Source: Bacteroidales bacterium
Lineage (GTDB): Bacteria; Bacteroidota; Bacteroidia; Bacteroidales; WCHB1-69
Assembly (NCBI GenBank): GCA_017438945.1
Contig: JAFRUI010000013.1
Coordinates: 122,665 to 186,664, forward strand
DNA length: 64,000 bases
Direction: 5' to 3'
Numbering within the stretch: position 1 is the first letter of the stretch; every line of letters starts with the position of its first letter. A model generated the notes under the pieces. That model saw only the letters and a program-made list of their open reading frames with translations, was not told the origin of the DNA and searched no databases. Positions 46,201 to 58,100 of this stretch are shown here, piece after piece. The translations under genes were made by a program, and so were the position numbers.

Positions 46201-47060
46201 GCTTCCGCCACCATGTTGATGTGGTCTTTCTCGAATACCGTCTCGCGGTCGATGATCACTTCCGTACGGGGGATATTCACCACCTCACCGGTCTCGTCAT
46301 CTACAAAATCCTCGTACCATGTCTTGGTGACGGCGGCCGCCAGTTTCTGGCCCACATACTTCTTCAGGTTGGCTTTGGATGCCTTCACCTCCTCGGCAAT
46401 GTCGAAAATGCTGAGGATGTCCTTGTCCGTCTCATAGCCGATGGCGCGCAACAGCGTCGTGACCGGCAATTTCTTCTTACGGTCGATGTACGCATAAAGG
46501 ACATTGTTGATGTCGGTGGTGAATTCCATCCAGGAGCCTTTGAAGGGGATGATACGGGCTGAATAGAGGGGGGTACCGTTCGAGTGGTACGAAAAGCCGA
46601 AGAACACACCCGGGGAACGATGCAGCTGGGAAACGACCACGCGTTCAGCACCGTTGATGATGAAGGTGCCGCTCGGGGTCATATACGGGATCATACCCAA
46701 ATAGACCTCCTGCACGCGGGCCTCTTCAAATCCCTCATGTTCTTCGTCGTTGCATTTCAGCTGCAACTTCGCTTTAAGGGGTACACTGTATGTCAAGCCT
46801 CTTTCAAGGCATTCGTCCATGGAATAGCGAGGAAAATCAATATAATAGTCTAAAAATTCCAGAACGAAACAATTTCTTGCGTCCGTAATCGGGAAATTTT
46901 CCGCAAATGCCCGATACAAGCCCTCGTTTTTGCGGGATTCCGGGTCTGTGTCAATCTGGAAAAATTCCTGGAATGACTTGAGCTGGATATCAAGGAAATC
47001 CGGAAATTCCACAGGTCTTGTGGTCGCAAAACTAATTCTTTTATTTTTTGTAGTTGACAA
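43257..47060 (-). CDS. rpoB: DNA-directed RNA polymerase subunit beta
   Basis: The 1,267-residue protein contains the rifampicin region [20 protein letters not shown] and [12 protein letters not shown] from about residue 464, with the sensitive-type Asp, His and Ser retained. It also has [22 protein letters not shown] and the C-terminal rpoB clamp region ending [11 protein letters not shown]. One position of rifampicin cluster II reads CTIETPEG (Thr520) where E. coli has CPIETPEG. It is separated from rplL by a 136-bp gap that holds a strong hairpin. Confidence 0.99.
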   Translation of the reverse strand: MSTTKNKRISFATTRPVEFPDFLDIQLKSFQEFFQIDTDPESRKNEGLYRAFAENFPITDARNCFVLEFLDYYIDFPRYSMDECLERGLTYSVPLKAKLQLKCNDEEHEGFEEARVQEVYLGMIPYMTPSGTFIINGAERVVVSQLHRSPGVFFGFSYHSNGTPLYSARIIPFKGSWMEFTTDINNVLYAYIDRKKKLPVTTLLRAIGYETDKDILSIFDIAEEVKASKANLKKYVGQKLAAAVTKTWYEDFVDDETGEVVNIPRTEVIIDRETVFEKDHINMVAEANIKTVLFHKQDEKQVDYSVIFNTLQKDPTNSGKQAIEYIYMQLKSTQAPDEETARATLDKLFFSEKRYDLGEVGRYRINKKLNLNIPMETGVLTNEDIISIIRYLVELINSKTEVDDIDHLSNRRVRTVGEQLYNQFSLGLNRMARTIREKMNVRDHESFYPQDLINAKTLSSVVNSFFGTNQLSQFMDQTNPLSEITHKRRISALGPGGLSRERAGFEVRDVHYTHYGRLCTIETPEGPNIGLISSLCVFARINDLGFIETPYRRVENGQVRFDEPPIFLTAEEEDNKRIAQANTPMDENGLLGEKVKARRLADYPILPREEIDLIDIAPNQIASIAASLIPFLENDDANRALMGSNMMRQAVPLLRPEAPIVGTGLEHRVAVDSRVVLLAEGTGVVKSVDAQHIEIAYERTDAEELVSFDSNVKNYQLLKFRRTNQNSCFNQRPIVTKGQKVKKGDVLTEGYATENGELALGRNLMVAFMPWKGYNFEDAVVISEKAVTDDLYTSIHIESFTLEVRDTKRGQEVLTNDIPNVSSETTKDLNEDGLIRVGAEVKEGDILIGKITPKGESYPTPEEKLLRAIFGDKAGDVKDASLKAPPAMRGVVIGAKSMSRLIKDRKSKAKDKDIEEEIKAKYQVELDALKEVLVSKLYKVLEGKVAHVICADTKEPIVQKGSKFSQKLLNTIDYKTVSVSKWTNDSRVNGMVAAVIRNYLVKVRDIESRRTREIFDATIGTELPSGIVQMAKVYVANKRKLRVGDKMAGRHGNKGCVAKIVRQEDLPFLEDGRPVDVVLNPLGVPSRMNLGQIYETILAWAGKNTGVKYATPIFDGASLDQINALLREAGLPENGSTQLYDGETGEPFHQKATVGYIYYLKLHHMVDDKMHARSIGPYSLITQQPLGGKAQFGGQRFGEMEVWAIEAYGAANVLQEILTVKSDDVVGRAKAYEAIVKGDNMPVAGIPESFNVLVNELRGLCLDIKFE

Positions 47061-47135
47061 GGCTTCTTGTTTTTATTTGACGAAAATACTGATTATTACC
47101 AAAATACCAATCAGCAGGTATTATAAAACAGCAAT

Positions 47136-47174
47136 AAGAACAAGGCTTCCGCCAGACGCGGAAGCGTTGTTCTT
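47136..47174 (-). promoter_or_regulatory. rplL-rpoB intergenic hairpin (attenuator or processing site)
   Basis: Arms AAGAACAA-G-GCTTCCGC (47136-47152) and GCGGAAGC-G-TTGTTCTT (47158-47174) pair over 16 bp with one mismatch around a 5-base loop. The minus-strand downstream sequence (ATTGCTGTTTT) is only weakly T-rich. This favours partial termination or RNase III-type processing over full termination, as known at the same place in E. coli. Confidence 0.7.
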
Positions 47175-47196
47175 TTGCTTGAGGTTAAAGTCGGAA

Positions 47197-47574
47197 CTAT
47201 TTAATTTCGACTTCGGCACCGGCTTCCTCGAGGGATTTCTTCAAGGATTCAGCCTCTTCTTTGGAGATGCCTTCCTTCACGGCTTTGGGAGCGCCGTCAA
47301 CCAATTCCTTGGCTTCCTTGAGGCCGAGGCTGGTGAGTTCCTTCACCAACTTGACAACCTGCAGCTTTTGACCGCCGGCGGCTTTCAGGATCACGTCGAA
47401 CTCGGTCTTCTCCTCAGCAGCGGCTGCGCCACCTGCGGCGGGACCAGCGGCAACTGCAACAGCAGCAGCGGCGGGCTCGATACCGTATTCGTCTTTCAAA
47501 ATTTGAGCTAATTCGTTAACTTCTTTAACGGTTAAGTTCACTAATTGTTCTGCAAATGCTTTCAAATCTGCCAT
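47197..47574 (-). CDS. rplL: 50S ribosomal protein L7/L12
   Basis: The 125-residue protein has the N-terminal dimerisation helices ([19 protein letters not shown]), an Ala/Gly-rich hinge and the C-terminal domain ([39 protein letters not shown]). It forms the stalk that recruits translation factors, attached through L10. It lies 49 bp after rplJ. Confidence 0.98.
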   Translation of the reverse strand: MADLKAFAEQLVNLTVKEVNELAQILKDEYGIEPAAAAVAVAAGPAAGGAAAAEEKTEFDVILKAAGGQKLQVVKLVKELTSLGLKEAKELVDGAPKAVKEGISKEEAESLKKSLEEAGAEVEIK

Positions 47575-47623
47575 AATGTTATTTTTTTTATTGTTTTTAC
47601 TTTATTGAATTGTTTTTTTGTTT

Positions 47624-48142
47624 TTATGCTCTTTCGGAAAGAGTCTTGACAATGCCGGCCAATTTGCCGCCGCCTGACTGCAAAGCAGAAACAACTTGTT
47701 TTGCAGGTGATTGCAGCAATGCCACAATGTCGCCGATCAATTCCTCGCGAGACTTGATGTTGCAAAGTGCCTCCAGCTGGTCATCTCCAATGTAAACTGC
47801 TTCTTCAATGAAGGCGGCCTTGATGATGGGCTTTGCATTTTTCGCCCGGAAGTCCTTTATCAACTTCGCAGGCACGTTACCCGTGTTGCACAACATGACA
47901 GCCGTAGGGCCGTTCAGGGTCTCATACAACTCTGAATAGTCCTTGTCGGACTGCTCCATGGCGCGTTTCAGAAGGGTGTTTTTCACCACTTTCAGTTTCA
48001 CGTCCTTGCTGAAGCACAATTTGCGTAACTGATTGACTGTGCTAACCGTAAATCCGGAAATATCCGTTACATATACATGAGAATAGTTAGCCAAGTCTTG
48101 GGAAATTTCTTCAATAATCTGACTTTTTTGTTCTTTGTTCAT
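47624..48142 (-). CDS. rplJ: 50S ribosomal protein L10
   Basis: The 172-residue protein has VYVTDISGFTVSTVNQLRK and LKVVKNTLLKRAMEQ, typical of L10. The C-terminal helix binds L7/L12 dimers. Only 16 bp separate it from rplA, so an L10 leader of the usual size upstream of rplJ is absent; autoregulation would need another site. Confidence 0.97.
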   Translation of the reverse strand: MNKEQKSQIIEEISQDLANYSHVYVTDISGFTVSTVNQLRKLCFSKDVKLKVVKNTLLKRAMEQSDKDYSELYETLNGPTAVMLCNTGNVPAKLIKDFRAKNAKPIIKAAFIEEAVYIGDDQLEALCNIKSREELIGDIVALLQSPAKQVVSALQSGGGKLAGIVKTLSERA

Positions 48143-48158
48143 ACTAACTAATCTTTAT

Positions 48159-48854
48159 TTATACGGTAACTGATTTAGGATCCACTTGCACGCCGGGACT
48201 CATGGTGGTGGAGAGGTAGATGCTCTTGATGTAGGTACCTTTCGCACTGGTCGGTTTCAACTTGATCACCGTTGAGAGCATTTCACGAGCATTGTCGGTC
48301 AACTGCTCAACGCTGAAGCGGTTTTTGCCGATTGAGGTGTGGATGATACCGTATTTGTCCACCTTGAAGTCGATCTTACCGGCTTTCACTTCGGAAACGG
48401 CTTTGCCGATCTCCATCGTGACGGTGCCTGACTTCGGGTTGGGCATCAAACCACGGGGGCCGAGAATTCTACCCAGCGCACCAATCTTCGGCATCACGCT
48501 CGGCATGGTGATGATGACATCCACATCCGTCCAACCCTGTTTGATTTTATCCACATATTCCTCCAAGCCCACGAAATCAGCACCCGCAGCCTTTGCCTCT
48601 TCCTCCTTGTCGGGAGTGCAGAGCACCAGCACGCGCACCTCCTTGCCCGTTCCGTGAGGAAGGGTCACGATACCACGCACCATCTGGTTGGCTTTTCTCG
48701 GATCCACGCCCAAGCGGACGTCGATGTCGAAAGAAGCATCAAACTTGGTGTAGGTAAGGTTCTTCACCACTTGAACAGCTTCCGGCAGAGCGTATACTTT
48801 GCTCTTATCAAATTTAGCAAATGCTTCTTTGCGTTTTTTTGATATCTTAGCCAT
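48159..48854 (-). CDS. rplA: 50S ribosomal protein L1
   Basis: The 231-residue protein shows the L1 landmarks [49 protein letters not shown] and [17 protein letters not shown]. It binds 23S rRNA at the E-site stalk and can repress its own operon. It follows rplK by 22 bp. Confidence 0.98.
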   Translation of the reverse strand: MAKISKKRKEAFAKFDKSKVYALPEAVQVVKNLTYTKFDASFDIDVRLGVDPRKANQMVRGIVTLPHGTGKEVRVLVLCTPDKEEEAKAAGADFVGLEEYVDKIKQGWTDVDVIITMPSVMPKIGALGRILGPRGLMPNPKSGTVTMEIGKAVSEVKAGKIDFKVDKYGIIHTSIGKNRFSVEQLTDNAREMLSTVIKLKPTSAKGTYIKSIYLSTTMSPGVQVDPKSVTV

Positions 48855-48876
48855 TTGTTTTAATTTTACTTGTTAA

Positions 48877-49326
48877 TTAATTTTGCTCGAAAGGATTCTG
48901 GCCACCCTTCACATTGACACCCATGCTGCGTGCAGTACCGGCAACCATAGACATGGCGGATTCGATTGTGAAACAATTCAAATCCTTCAGCTTGATTTCG
49001 GCGATGCTGCGCACTTGGTCCCACGTGATAGTACCAACCTTTGTACGGTTGGGCTCTCCGGATCCCTTCTGAAGTTTGGCGGCCTCCATGATCTGTACAG
49101 CTACCGGCGGCGTTTTCGTAACAAAGTCGAAGGATTTATCCTTATAGACTGTTATGATAACCGGAATCACTTTGCCAGCTAAATCCTGCGTACGAGAATT
49201 GAACTGTTTGCAAAATTCCATAATGTTCACGCCCTTGGAACCCAATGCAGGACCTACCGGCGGTGACGGATTGGCGGCACCTCCCTTGATCTGTAACTTA
49301 ATTAAGCCAGCAACTTCTTTTGCCAT
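48877..49326 (-). CDS. rplK: 50S ribosomal protein L11
   Basis: The 149-residue protein contains [30 protein letters not shown] and the C-terminal RNA-binding part [11 protein letters not shown]. It lies in the GTPase-associated centre. It follows nusG by 40 bp. Confidence 0.98.
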   Translation of the reverse strand: MAKEVAGLIKLQIKGGAANPSPPVGPALGSKGVNIMEFCKQFNSRTQDLAGKVIPVIITVYKDKSFDFVTKTPPVAVQIMEAAKLQKGSGEPNRTKVGTITWDQVRSIAEIKLKDLNCFTIESAMSMVAGTARSMGVNVKGGQNPFEQN

Positions 49327-49366
49327 TTGTTTTTGAATTTAATTGTGTGTAACTAATTTCCAGACA

Positions 49367-49921
49367 CTATATTTTTTCAACCTGCATAAAACCCAGCTCA
49401 AGCGGAGTCTTACGGCCGAAGATTTTCACCGTAATCTTCAGCTTCTTCTTCTCGGTATCAATCTCTTCGATAACACCGTTGAAAGTGTTGAAAGGCCCAT
49501 CGATAACCTTAACCTCCTCACCCACAACGTAAGGCTGAAGAAGATACTCGTCCTGGGTGGACAACTCATCAACCTTACCTAACAGGCGGGAAACCTCGTC
49601 TTTGCGCAAAGCCACAGGAGGATCGCTTTTGCGTTTGCAACCTACAAAGCCCAGCACTCCCGGGATCTCCAGCAGCTTGCCGCGCACCTCCTGAGTCATA
49701 ATCGCCTCGACGAATATGTAACTCGGGAAATAGTTGCGCTCCTTCACCACCTTCTTGCCGTTTTTCGTGCTGTGAAAAACTTTCTCCGTGGGAATTAAAA
49801 CCTCGAATACAGACTCCTTCAGATTGGAAAGCGCCACTTCACTCTCAATGTTCTGTTTCACTTTCTTCTCTGTACCTGTAACAGATTTAATCACATACCA
49901 CTTACGCTCTAATTCAGCCAT
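49367..49921 (-). CDS. nusG: Transcription termination/antitermination protein NusG
   Basis: The 184-residue protein has the NGN domain (KWYVIKSVTGTEKKVKQNIE; YFPSYIFVEAIMTQEVRG; PGVLGFVG) and the C-terminal KOW domain (GEEVKVIDGPFNTFNGVIEE). It binds RNA polymerase and links it with Rho or ribosomes. It starts 38 bp after secE. Confidence 0.98.
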   Translation of the reverse strand: MAELERKWYVIKSVTGTEKKVKQNIESEVALSNLKESVFEVLIPTEKVFHSTKNGKKVVKERNYFPSYIFVEAIMTQEVRGKLLEIPGVLGFVGCKRKSDPPVALRKDEVSRLLGKVDELSTQDEYLLQPYVVGEEVKVIDGPFNTFNGVIEEIDTEKKKLKITVKIFGRKTPLELGFMQVEKI

Positions 49922-49959
49922 GTTAAGTTTCTTTGGATATATTGTCTGCTATAAAGAAA

Positions 49960-50148
49960 TTAAACAGTCGGGAACATTAATCTCATTCCCAAATTGAAGA
50001 CGGCATCCATCAAAAACACGATAAACGCGATTATAAGGGAAGCAATAGACACCACCACAACACTATTTCCAAGCTCCTGCATGGTTGGCCAGCTCGTTTT
50101 ATGAACCAGCTCGTCATACGATTCTTTTAAATAATTAACTATCTTCAT
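49960..50148 (-). CDS. secE: Preprotein translocase subunit SecE
   Basis: The 62-residue single-helix protein reads NYLKESYDELVHKTSWPTMQ before one membrane helix (SVVVVSIASLIIAFIVFLM). The K-x-x-W-P motif is the SecE signature. It is the first gene of the conserved secE-nusG-ribosomal-rpoBC run. The usual upstream tRNA-Trp and tuf genes are not here. Confidence 0.95.
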   Translation of the reverse strand: MKIVNYLKESYDELVHKTSWPTMQELGNSVVVVSIASLIIAFIVFLMDAVFNLGMRLMFPTV

Positions 50149-50522
50149 TTCTTTATATGTTTTTTATTTTATCAATTTTTGAAACTTTTTTCCGCATTTT
50201 CAACACAAATCGTCACTAGATTTTTTAAGAACACATCCATTATTTATCGCCACAAATCATTATAAATCAACTTCTTAAAAAACATCCACCCAGAAATTCC
50301 CTTTCACAATAACGATTTTTAAACAAGCTGGCAAATATAGTATTTTTTTTAATCAAACATTCGCTGTTGAAAAAAAAATTATCACTGTGGCACGCTTTTT
50401 GTAATAGAGAATAATAATCCATTAATAACCAGGCATATAACACCCATCCAAACATATTGCTCATAACTTTCATTCTCTATTGTACATTGTACATTGATCT
50501 TTTGAGCCTTGATACTAGAACT
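50149..50522. other. Intergenic region upstream of secE
   Basis: This 374-bp AT-rich gap holds the likely secE-operon promoter, with a minus-strand TATATTTG at 50332-50339, and a short TTGTACATTGTACATTG repeat near 50478-50494. A related ACAATGAACAATGTACATT lies at 9994-10012. I see no gene I can support. Confidence 0.5.
50332..50339 (-). promoter_or_regulatory. -7 promoter element for the secE-rpoC operon
   Basis: The minus strand reads TATATTTG (TAnnTTTG), 184 bp upstream of secE, implying a long 5' leader. Confidence 0.5.
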
Positions 50523-50552
50523 AAAAAAAGGGACCACCTTACGGCAGTCCCT
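50523..50552 (-). terminator. Rho-independent terminator downstream of the OmpA-family gene
   Basis: On the minus strand a 9-bp stem, GGGACTGCC/GGTGGTCCC (two G-U pairs, loop GTAA), is followed by seven T residues, 24 bp after the stop codon. Confidence 0.88.
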
Positions 50553-50575
50553 TCTTCTAACGAGAATAGTAATAA

Positions 50576-52093
50576 TTATCTTTTGACGATTCTAAAGATA
50601 GCGGCACGATGCTCTTCACGGCTCGGATCAGTAATGTTCTGTCTGTTCTGCGGGTCATTCACCGTATAAGAGGCAGTTTCAATCTGATCAGGGTTAACAC
50701 CCTTTTGGATGAAGAGTTTTCTAACATTGTTGGCTCTTCTCTGTGCAAGGTCACGGTTGTGTTCCTCTGAACCCAAGTCACAGGTATAACCTTCAACGAT
50801 AAGTTTCAACTGAGGATTAGACTTCAAGATAGCAACAGTTCTGTTGATATTGTCGTTATAATCACTGATTTTCGGAATATCTTTATCAAGGTCGAAAAGA
50901 ATCTTGGTCTTGGACAAAACATCACTCAATTCGTTGATGGCTGCTTTGTCTTCAGGAGTCAGGTAATCATCATCTTCATTCATCTGATCGCAAACAGGAA
51001 CGATATAGATGTATTGAGGATCTTGTTTGATGATAATAGGCTCATTAGATTTCTTCTTAAGTTCGTCCAGAATTTCTTTTTCAATTTGCTTTTTGGACTT
51101 CTCAGCAGGAGTAGCACAAGCTTTGAAGTGGAAACCAGCCTTCAGACCAATTTGGAGAAGATTCCATTTGGTTTTACCCTTCTTGATCTCATTGTTCTGG
51201 TAAGCAATGTCAAGCATGTCAGAGCCAAGAGTTCCTTGGAACATGACTTCGCCTTGGTCATTCATACCAATCAAAGAAGTTTTCTCCTTCGGCAGAATGT
51301 TCAGGAAACCATACTTGCAGTATGCGCCAAGATAAAAATCAACGACTTTATTCAGGGCGAAAACACCACCGAAATCAGCAACAAGATCCACTGAAGGTCT
51401 CATTTTCACATTCTTGCCACGGCCTGTATAGGCGGCATCCGGGAAATGGTTTTCCATCTTGATCTCACCATTTTCCAGGTGTTGCATATACCATTGGTTA
51501 TAAAGAGCCTCATAACCCATAGTGTTGACAGAGCCTTCACCTTTATATTTGTTGAAAGCCTTAATGGGGAAATAACCCTGAACACCGAGAGCGGCATAAA
51601 TACCGTTACGGCCATCAAAACGCCAATCAAAATGAGCTTTCAAAGGAACCTCGACTGCCCAAACCACTTCCTTCTCCTTCAAACCATGAGCATCATAATA
51701 GAGATCATAGTTGGGATCATAAGTGACAGGCTGATCGAATGCATGGTCATAAGCGACATCAAAATCAGGAATAACACCGGACTTGGAAATAGAAGCTTTA
51801 GCAGCAAGGCGGTTAAGGCCAACACCTAAGCTCAATCCCCAATGTTCGTTAAAGAAATAAGCATAATCAACATCTAACATAGTGCTATGAGAATAGTATT
51901 GGGTAATACCAACTCTCTTATAGATATTGTTAGTCCAAGCCTCTCCCACATGAACATTGATGTGATGAGGACAGAAGGTGGAAGTCTCATAATTCTCCAA
52001 ATTGCCTTCGGAGTTATTTTCGGTCTGTACCTCTTGACCAAAAGCGGTACACATGGCGAAAATAAGACTGAATAATAATAAATTCTTTTTCAT
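50576..52093 (-). CDS. OmpA-family outer-membrane protein
   Basis: The 505-residue protein has a signal peptide (MKKNLLLFSLIFAMCTAFGQ) and an N-terminal barrel-like part (YAYFFNEHWGLSLGVGLNRL). The C-terminal OmpA peptidoglycan-binding domain contains FDLDKDIPKISDYNDN, LIVEGYTCDLGSEEHNRDLA and RRANNVRKLFIQKGV. It should link the outer membrane to the cell wall. It lies downstream of the giant adhesin gene (84-bp gap with a hairpin) and ends in a strong terminator, so the two may form one unit with the hairpin setting their ratio. Confidence 0.88.
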   Translation of the reverse strand: MKKNLLLFSLIFAMCTAFGQEVQTENNSEGNLENYETSTFCPHHINVHVGEAWTNNIYKRVGITQYYSHSTMLDVDYAYFFNEHWGLSLGVGLNRLAAKASISKSGVIPDFDVAYDHAFDQPVTYDPNYDLYYDAHGLKEKEVVWAVEVPLKAHFDWRFDGRNGIYAALGVQGYFPIKAFNKYKGEGSVNTMGYEALYNQWYMQHLENGEIKMENHFPDAAYTGRGKNVKMRPSVDLVADFGGVFALNKVVDFYLGAYCKYGFLNILPKEKTSLIGMNDQGEVMFQGTLGSDMLDIAYQNNEIKKGKTKWNLLQIGLKAGFHFKACATPAEKSKKQIEKEILDELKKKSNEPIIIKQDPQYIYIVPVCDQMNEDDDYLTPEDKAAINELSDVLSKTKILFDLDKDIPKISDYNDNINRTVAILKSNPQLKLIVEGYTCDLGSEEHNRDLAQRRANNVRKLFIQKGVNPDQIETASYTVNDPQNRQNITDPSREEHRAAIFRIVKR

Positions 52094-52130
52094 AATATAT
52101 TTTACTTTTTTATTCTGTGATAATTGTGAA

Positions 52131-52166
52131 ACCGGTGGTTTAGCGGCCAGAGCCGCTAAACCCGGT
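52131..52166 (-). promoter_or_regulatory. Intergenic hairpin between adhesin and OmpA-family genes
   Basis: A perfect 11-bp stem GGTTTAGCGGC/GCCGCTAAACC has loop CAGA and outer ACCG/CGGT pairs. No T-run follows on the minus strand, so it fits mRNA stabilisation or processing better than termination. Confidence 0.6.
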
Positions 52167-52176
52167 GTTCAACATA

Positions 52177-55100
52177 CTATTTTACGATAACGAATTTAAC
52201 AGTCTTGATTTCATTGGTACCGGTGAGGATACGTCCGAAGTAAGTACCTTGTGCTTTGAATCCTTCGATCTTCGTGATCGGACGCAAATCAGTCACGTGG
52301 CTGATGTGCGCACCCGTTACACTGTAGATGTCGAGAACAGCACCTTCAAGTTCTTCAGATGTCAAATCAAGTTCGATAGTGATTTCTTGACGAACATTTG
52401 CAGGCACAGGATAAACTTTGACTGTTGATGTAGAGCTGAAGTACATCTCACAGGTCTTATAAGTAACCATATTGCCATCAGCATCTTGTTCAACAAGTTC
52501 AACTGAATAGAATCCGTTCAGACCACCGATTTCTTGGTAGTTGGAGTAAACAGCGCCAGGGATAGCAACACCGTTCTTGTACCACTGGAAGCTCACGAAC
52601 AAGTGACCGCCATTGGTAGAAGGATTGTTATTCACGACCACCACGTCATTCCAACGTTGATCCATAATCGGAAGAGTACCGCCGAAGGAGAAGTCACCAA
52701 CAAGCACACGCACGATGATGTCGTATGAACAACCATCAATGGTGATGACTGCAGGATAATCACCAGGAGTCGTAGGAGCTGCGAATGTAGCGGTATTGTT
52801 GGAAATGGTACCACTAGCCTGGAGACCATTTTCATAAATAACCGTGAAGTTAGCAGTCGGATTACCAGAAATCATATTGAAGCTGACGGTGACGAAACCA
52901 GGATTATCACATCCAGATTCGAAGACAGTTTCAGTGAATTCGATTTCGTTGACATAGACAGTAGCCACTGCATCTGCACCGAATGACGTGTTCTCACAGT
53001 AAGCATCCTGGATAAGGGTGATTCTGTAAGTAGTCTGCGTGCTAGGAGCAACGTAGATGGTAGCGGTGTTGGCTTGAGTAGTTGCATGAGCAACAACGTT
53101 ACCATGATCGTCAACAACTTCATACGTGAACGGAGCAACACCCGTGAAGGCAATCACAAGTTCAGCAGAAGCGCTCGGATCGTTGGAGCAGATGGAGACA
53201 CCATCACCACTGGTGAAGGTAGCGGTCGGCAGTTCATGAACTGTAACAGCAACCTGGACTTCGTCGGTGTTGGTCAGTTGACAACCGTTGCCAATGTTAC
53301 CCACAAAGGTAGGAGTATAGATGTATGTACCAGCAACAGAAGGAATATCGTAAGATGAACCACCGAGGCCACCGCTGACATCCATCGTATTGCCATTTTC
53401 ATCCGTAACAATCCACTGGATGTGACCATCTGTGCTGCCATTGTCACCAGCAACACCACCTTGGATAGAAGCAGCCAAGATAACCATCTCACCGAGACAA
53501 GCGTCGGTACCGTTGTTACTATAGACATGAACCTCGGTCCAAGAAGGATCACCAACAACATTCACAACATAGATGTTGGAAGCCTGAGGTTGACAGTTGT
53601 AACCAGCAGCGTCAACAGTGACTTGATAGCTGTAGTTACCAACCGTATTCAAAGTTTGAGAGATTTGATTACGGTCACTGTTATTCACCACATTGCTGCC
53701 GCCAGGGACAAGAACACCATTGGAAGTCCAATTGAACGTCATTGCGCCATAGATGTCACTGTTCGTAGCACCGTTGACCGTATTGTTGTAGTTCGTGACA
53801 ATACCAGTCATAGAGATGGTGCCGCCCTCACAGATGGAGAGACCATCAGCAGAGGTCAAGTAAACAACAGGTTGTTCAGCAACTTGAACAGTCACAGGAG
53901 CAGAAGATGTAGAAGAACATCCAAGATTGTTGTTCTGGGTAACGTTCAACGTATAGATGTACTCACCAGCAGCCGTGAGAGGTTGTACGAATGTGCTGGA
54001 AATAGCACCCGGAATCTCGAAGCCGTTGACAAGCCATTGATAGCTGAAATCAGAAGGAATATTGCCGTTCACATTGACGATAGAGGAGAGGGTAACAGTA
54101 CCGCCAGCACACATCGTGGTGTGATCAGCAGCGATAGTGACAGAAGGAGCAGCCACAACCTGAACAGGAGTTGCGATAGTAGCAGTAGCAGAGCAAGAAG
54201 CGCTGGCATTCGCTGCAGAAACCACAACAGTAGCCGTGATAGTACCGACATTGGCGATAGAGGTCGTAACAGTACTTGCATTCACAGGTTGTTCAACACC
54301 ATTGATCGTCCAAACATAGTTGTAAGCGCCAACAGGAGAAACGTGAGCCGTGAAGGTCACCTCACCATTTTGGCAGACATAGTAGTTATCAGCAGTAACG
54401 CTCACAGAAGGAGCAGCCAAAACGTTGACTTCGTGTGCAGCGGAAGTAGCAGTACAACCGGTGCTGTCGTTACGGAAGATCGTAACAGTGAAGTAGTAAG
54501 GAGCAGCAGCGTCGCTGGCCGGGAGGTTCGGGACGAAGGTAGGAACAGCCGTAATCATTGTGCCGGCAGAAGCACCAGTCCATTCCCAAACGTAGGTGTA
54601 AGCAGCACCTTCAACACCACCGGTCACAAAGGCGTTCAGAGTCAGGTCACCACCTTCGCAAACCGTGTTAGCACCTTGGATAACAACCGTAGGAGCAGCC
54701 ACAACATTTGCAGGAACAGAGGTGGAAACAACAGAACAACCGGAGAGCGTGCTGGTGACAACAACATAATAATCATAAGAATTGCCTAAGAGCAGGTCAG
54801 AGGTAGAGTATTGAGCGCTGGTAGCACCATTGATAGCAACAGCACTGCTACCATTGAAGATCTTGTACCATTGATAGGTCAATACATCACCAGGAACAAC
54901 ACCATTGACAGTAGCCGTCAGGGTAAGTGTACCGCCTTCGCAGACATTACCGAAACCAGAGATATTCACAGTGTAAGCAGGATTAACTGAAACGAAATCG
55001 CTGACAGTAGCAACACCGATGTTGGAGCAGCCAACACCCGTTTGGATAACCTCGACACTGTAAGTATCATTGACACCATAAGTCAAAGAGTTGATATTCA

Positions 55101-58100
55101 GGATTTGATTCGTCTCACCAACGAGAATGTTACCATTCTTGTACCATTGATAAGAAGCAGTACCATAACCACCCGTTACGATAGCCTTGATAGCGGTAGA
55201 ACCACCGTCGCAAACTGCTTGAGGCATGTCAGCCAGACGAGCGATAGTGATGACAGGATCAGGAATAACGGTGTAGTTAACAGGCTCAGAGGTGGATTGG
55301 CAACCATAGTTAGAGGTAACCGTCACCCAATAAGAGTAGTAACCAGGATCCTCAGTACCAGTAGTGGTGTATTGAGCTGTACCACCCACAAGTTCAGTGG
55401 TAGAGTACGGAGTGTTAGGATCATCGTTAACTGCATAATTTCTGTACCATGCGTAAGTATAACCATTCAAACCGTTCACGCCAGCAACGCCACCGTCAAC
55501 AATTGCATTAAGAGTAGCTGTGCCACCGACGCAGGAGATCTCGTTGCTGATAGTAGCCACAACAACAGGATCCGTCACGAAAGTGATGGCAGGAGCGTAA
55601 GCCGTCACATTACAACCAGCGTTAGCGGAAACAACAACAGAGAAGTTGTAAGCCGTTTCGCGAGCAGCCTCAGAAACAACCAAAACACTCGTATTGGCAC
55701 CTTCAATCAGGACATTGTCCTTGTACCATTGATAGGTATACATATCTCCAGCAGGAGAAACATTAGCATGCAGTGTGGTGGAACCACCTTCGCAAACCGT
55801 AGTGTTACCCTCAACAGACACAGCCACAACAGGAGTCGGGATAACCGTCACAGTTGTCGGAATAGAAGTCAGAGAGGTACAACCAGACATCGGAAGCGTA
55901 GAAGTCACCGTGTAAACATAAGTGGTGAGATCACCATCAACGGTCACAGGAGACTCGGTGAGGATATAGTTGTGAGCACCTTCGATAACAACACCGTTTC
56001 TGTACCAAGTGTAAACAGCGTTGTTGTTCGGATTGGTAACCATCAACGTAACCTGACCACCGTCGCAAACAACAGCATTGTCAACTTCGACAACCGGAGT
56101 AGCAGGCAGCTCGTTCACATTGATCACGATGCTGTCAACAGCAACACAACCGGAAGTAGCTTGAGAAGCCGTAACATAGAACGTGTAGGTACCGCTGAAT
56201 GTAGGATCAAAAGTGTAGGTAGAACCTTGGAAACCGTTAGACCAGTTGTAGTTCACATTACCATTGTTCCAACCCGTTGCTTCAGCCGTGATAACTGTGC
56301 TACCACCAGCGCAGAAGGTTGTCTCAACAGCAGTGACCTCCAATTGAGGAGTTTCCTCAACCGTCACAACAACAGCGTCAGACTCAGTAGAACAACCGTT
56401 GAAGTAAGCGATCACCTTGTAAGAACCAGCAGTTCCGACAGTAATATTATTATTCGTAGAATCCGTCATAGGAGCGTTGTCCATGAACCATTGATAGGTA
56501 GCGGGCTGAGCCGGAACAACATTAGCATACAGGGTTGTCACACCACCGTCGCAGATGACCGTATTGCCGCTGACCACAACAGAAGCAGGAGAATTACCGA
56601 CGATCACAACACCAGCATCAGCTGACATTGCAGACACGCAACCAGAAGCAGGCAGAGTGACAATAGCAGAATAGTGATAAGTGGTCACATTTTCATTGTC
56701 GGTGTAAACATTCTCGCTGAAGACAGGACCAGTAACGCCTTCGATCAGCTCACCATTTCTGAACCATGTGTAGACTGCACCATCAGCATCGTAAGCATCG
56801 ATGAGAGCCGTAAGGGTAACCTCGGCACCGTCACAAACGTTAGCAGTGTCATACAAGAAGTTAACCTTAATGTCAGTCACAACAGGAATAGGATGAACCG
56901 TGATAGTGATGGCATCGTTAGCCCAGCACTCGGAAGTAGTTTGACGAACCATGACACCAAGAGTGGTGGTTTCAGTCAAATTCGTAGTATAAGTAGCGGT
57001 CGTAGCGCCAGGGATGTTGTTATAAACAGGAGTGTAGATAGTGTCATACACAAACCCACCATCCTCAGCATAGTCAACAGCAACCACACTCATCTCTTCA
57101 CCAACGGTGTACCATTGATAAATGAGATCAGTAGCGTTATAATCATTCAAGTTAGCTGTCAAGGTAACCTGACCGTTCTCGCAGATCTCGGTCTCGGTAG
57201 CCGTGATATTGACAACAGGTTGAGGATATACATAGACAAGATACTCAGCAGAATGAGAGATACAGCCAGCACCCATGTCGTCGCGCCAAACATCAACCGT
57301 GAATCTGTAAGGCTCAGTACGAGCGTACATGTATTCAGCATAGAAGTTGTTGTCGCCAAGGTTGTAACCCATGTTGTCTCTGATTTGACCAGATTCATAC
57401 CATGTGTAGTGGAGACCACCAACATTCATACCAACAGTGTCAACATTGGCAATCAAGAAGACAGAGTCAGTTTCGCAAACGTGTTGATCACCCGTGATCA
57501 CAACAACAGGATTCGGATAAACAGTCACAACGTCAGATGTAACGGCATCAGAAGTACAACCAGGAGCCGGACGAGTCAGGATAGCCGTATAGACATATTG
57601 CTGTGCATTGTTGTCGATAATTTCAGGAGTGTCATAAATGGTAGCAGCAGTAGCACCTTCCATCAGGATGCCGTTTCTGTACCAAGTGTAGGTGTCACCA
57701 TCCTGGTTACCATCAGCAGGAGCAGCAGTGATAGTCAGCTGACCACCGTAGCAAATGCTCGTTTGAGGAGTACCAACAGATTCGATGACAGGAGCACCGT
57801 TGACCATAACGTCAATCACATTAGACTCGGCAACACAACCAGAAGAGAGTTGCGTGATACGAGCGTGGAAGTGGTGAGCGCCAGCAGCCGGTTGATAAAC
57901 ATTGGAGAGCAGGGTAACGCCTTCCATAAGTTCTTCACCGTCGAACCACTCATACACGAGATCAGTAGCATTCCAATCATTGAGACTAGCAGTCAAAGTG
58001 ATTTCACCACCAACACAAAGAACAGTGTCAGAAACAGTGATGTTCACAACAGGAGCTTCGTTCACATAAACAAGAGCTTGACCAACAGAAGTACAACCTA

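Noticed and set aside
39407-46562. Long + strand open frames opposite rpoC and rpoB
   Set aside because: They are shadows of highly conserved genes; the products have no recognisable features and overlap essential coding sequence fully.
50267-50473. 68-residue minus-strand open frame upstream of secE
   Set aside because: It spans the likely secE promoter and has an unusual Cys/Phe-rich composition.
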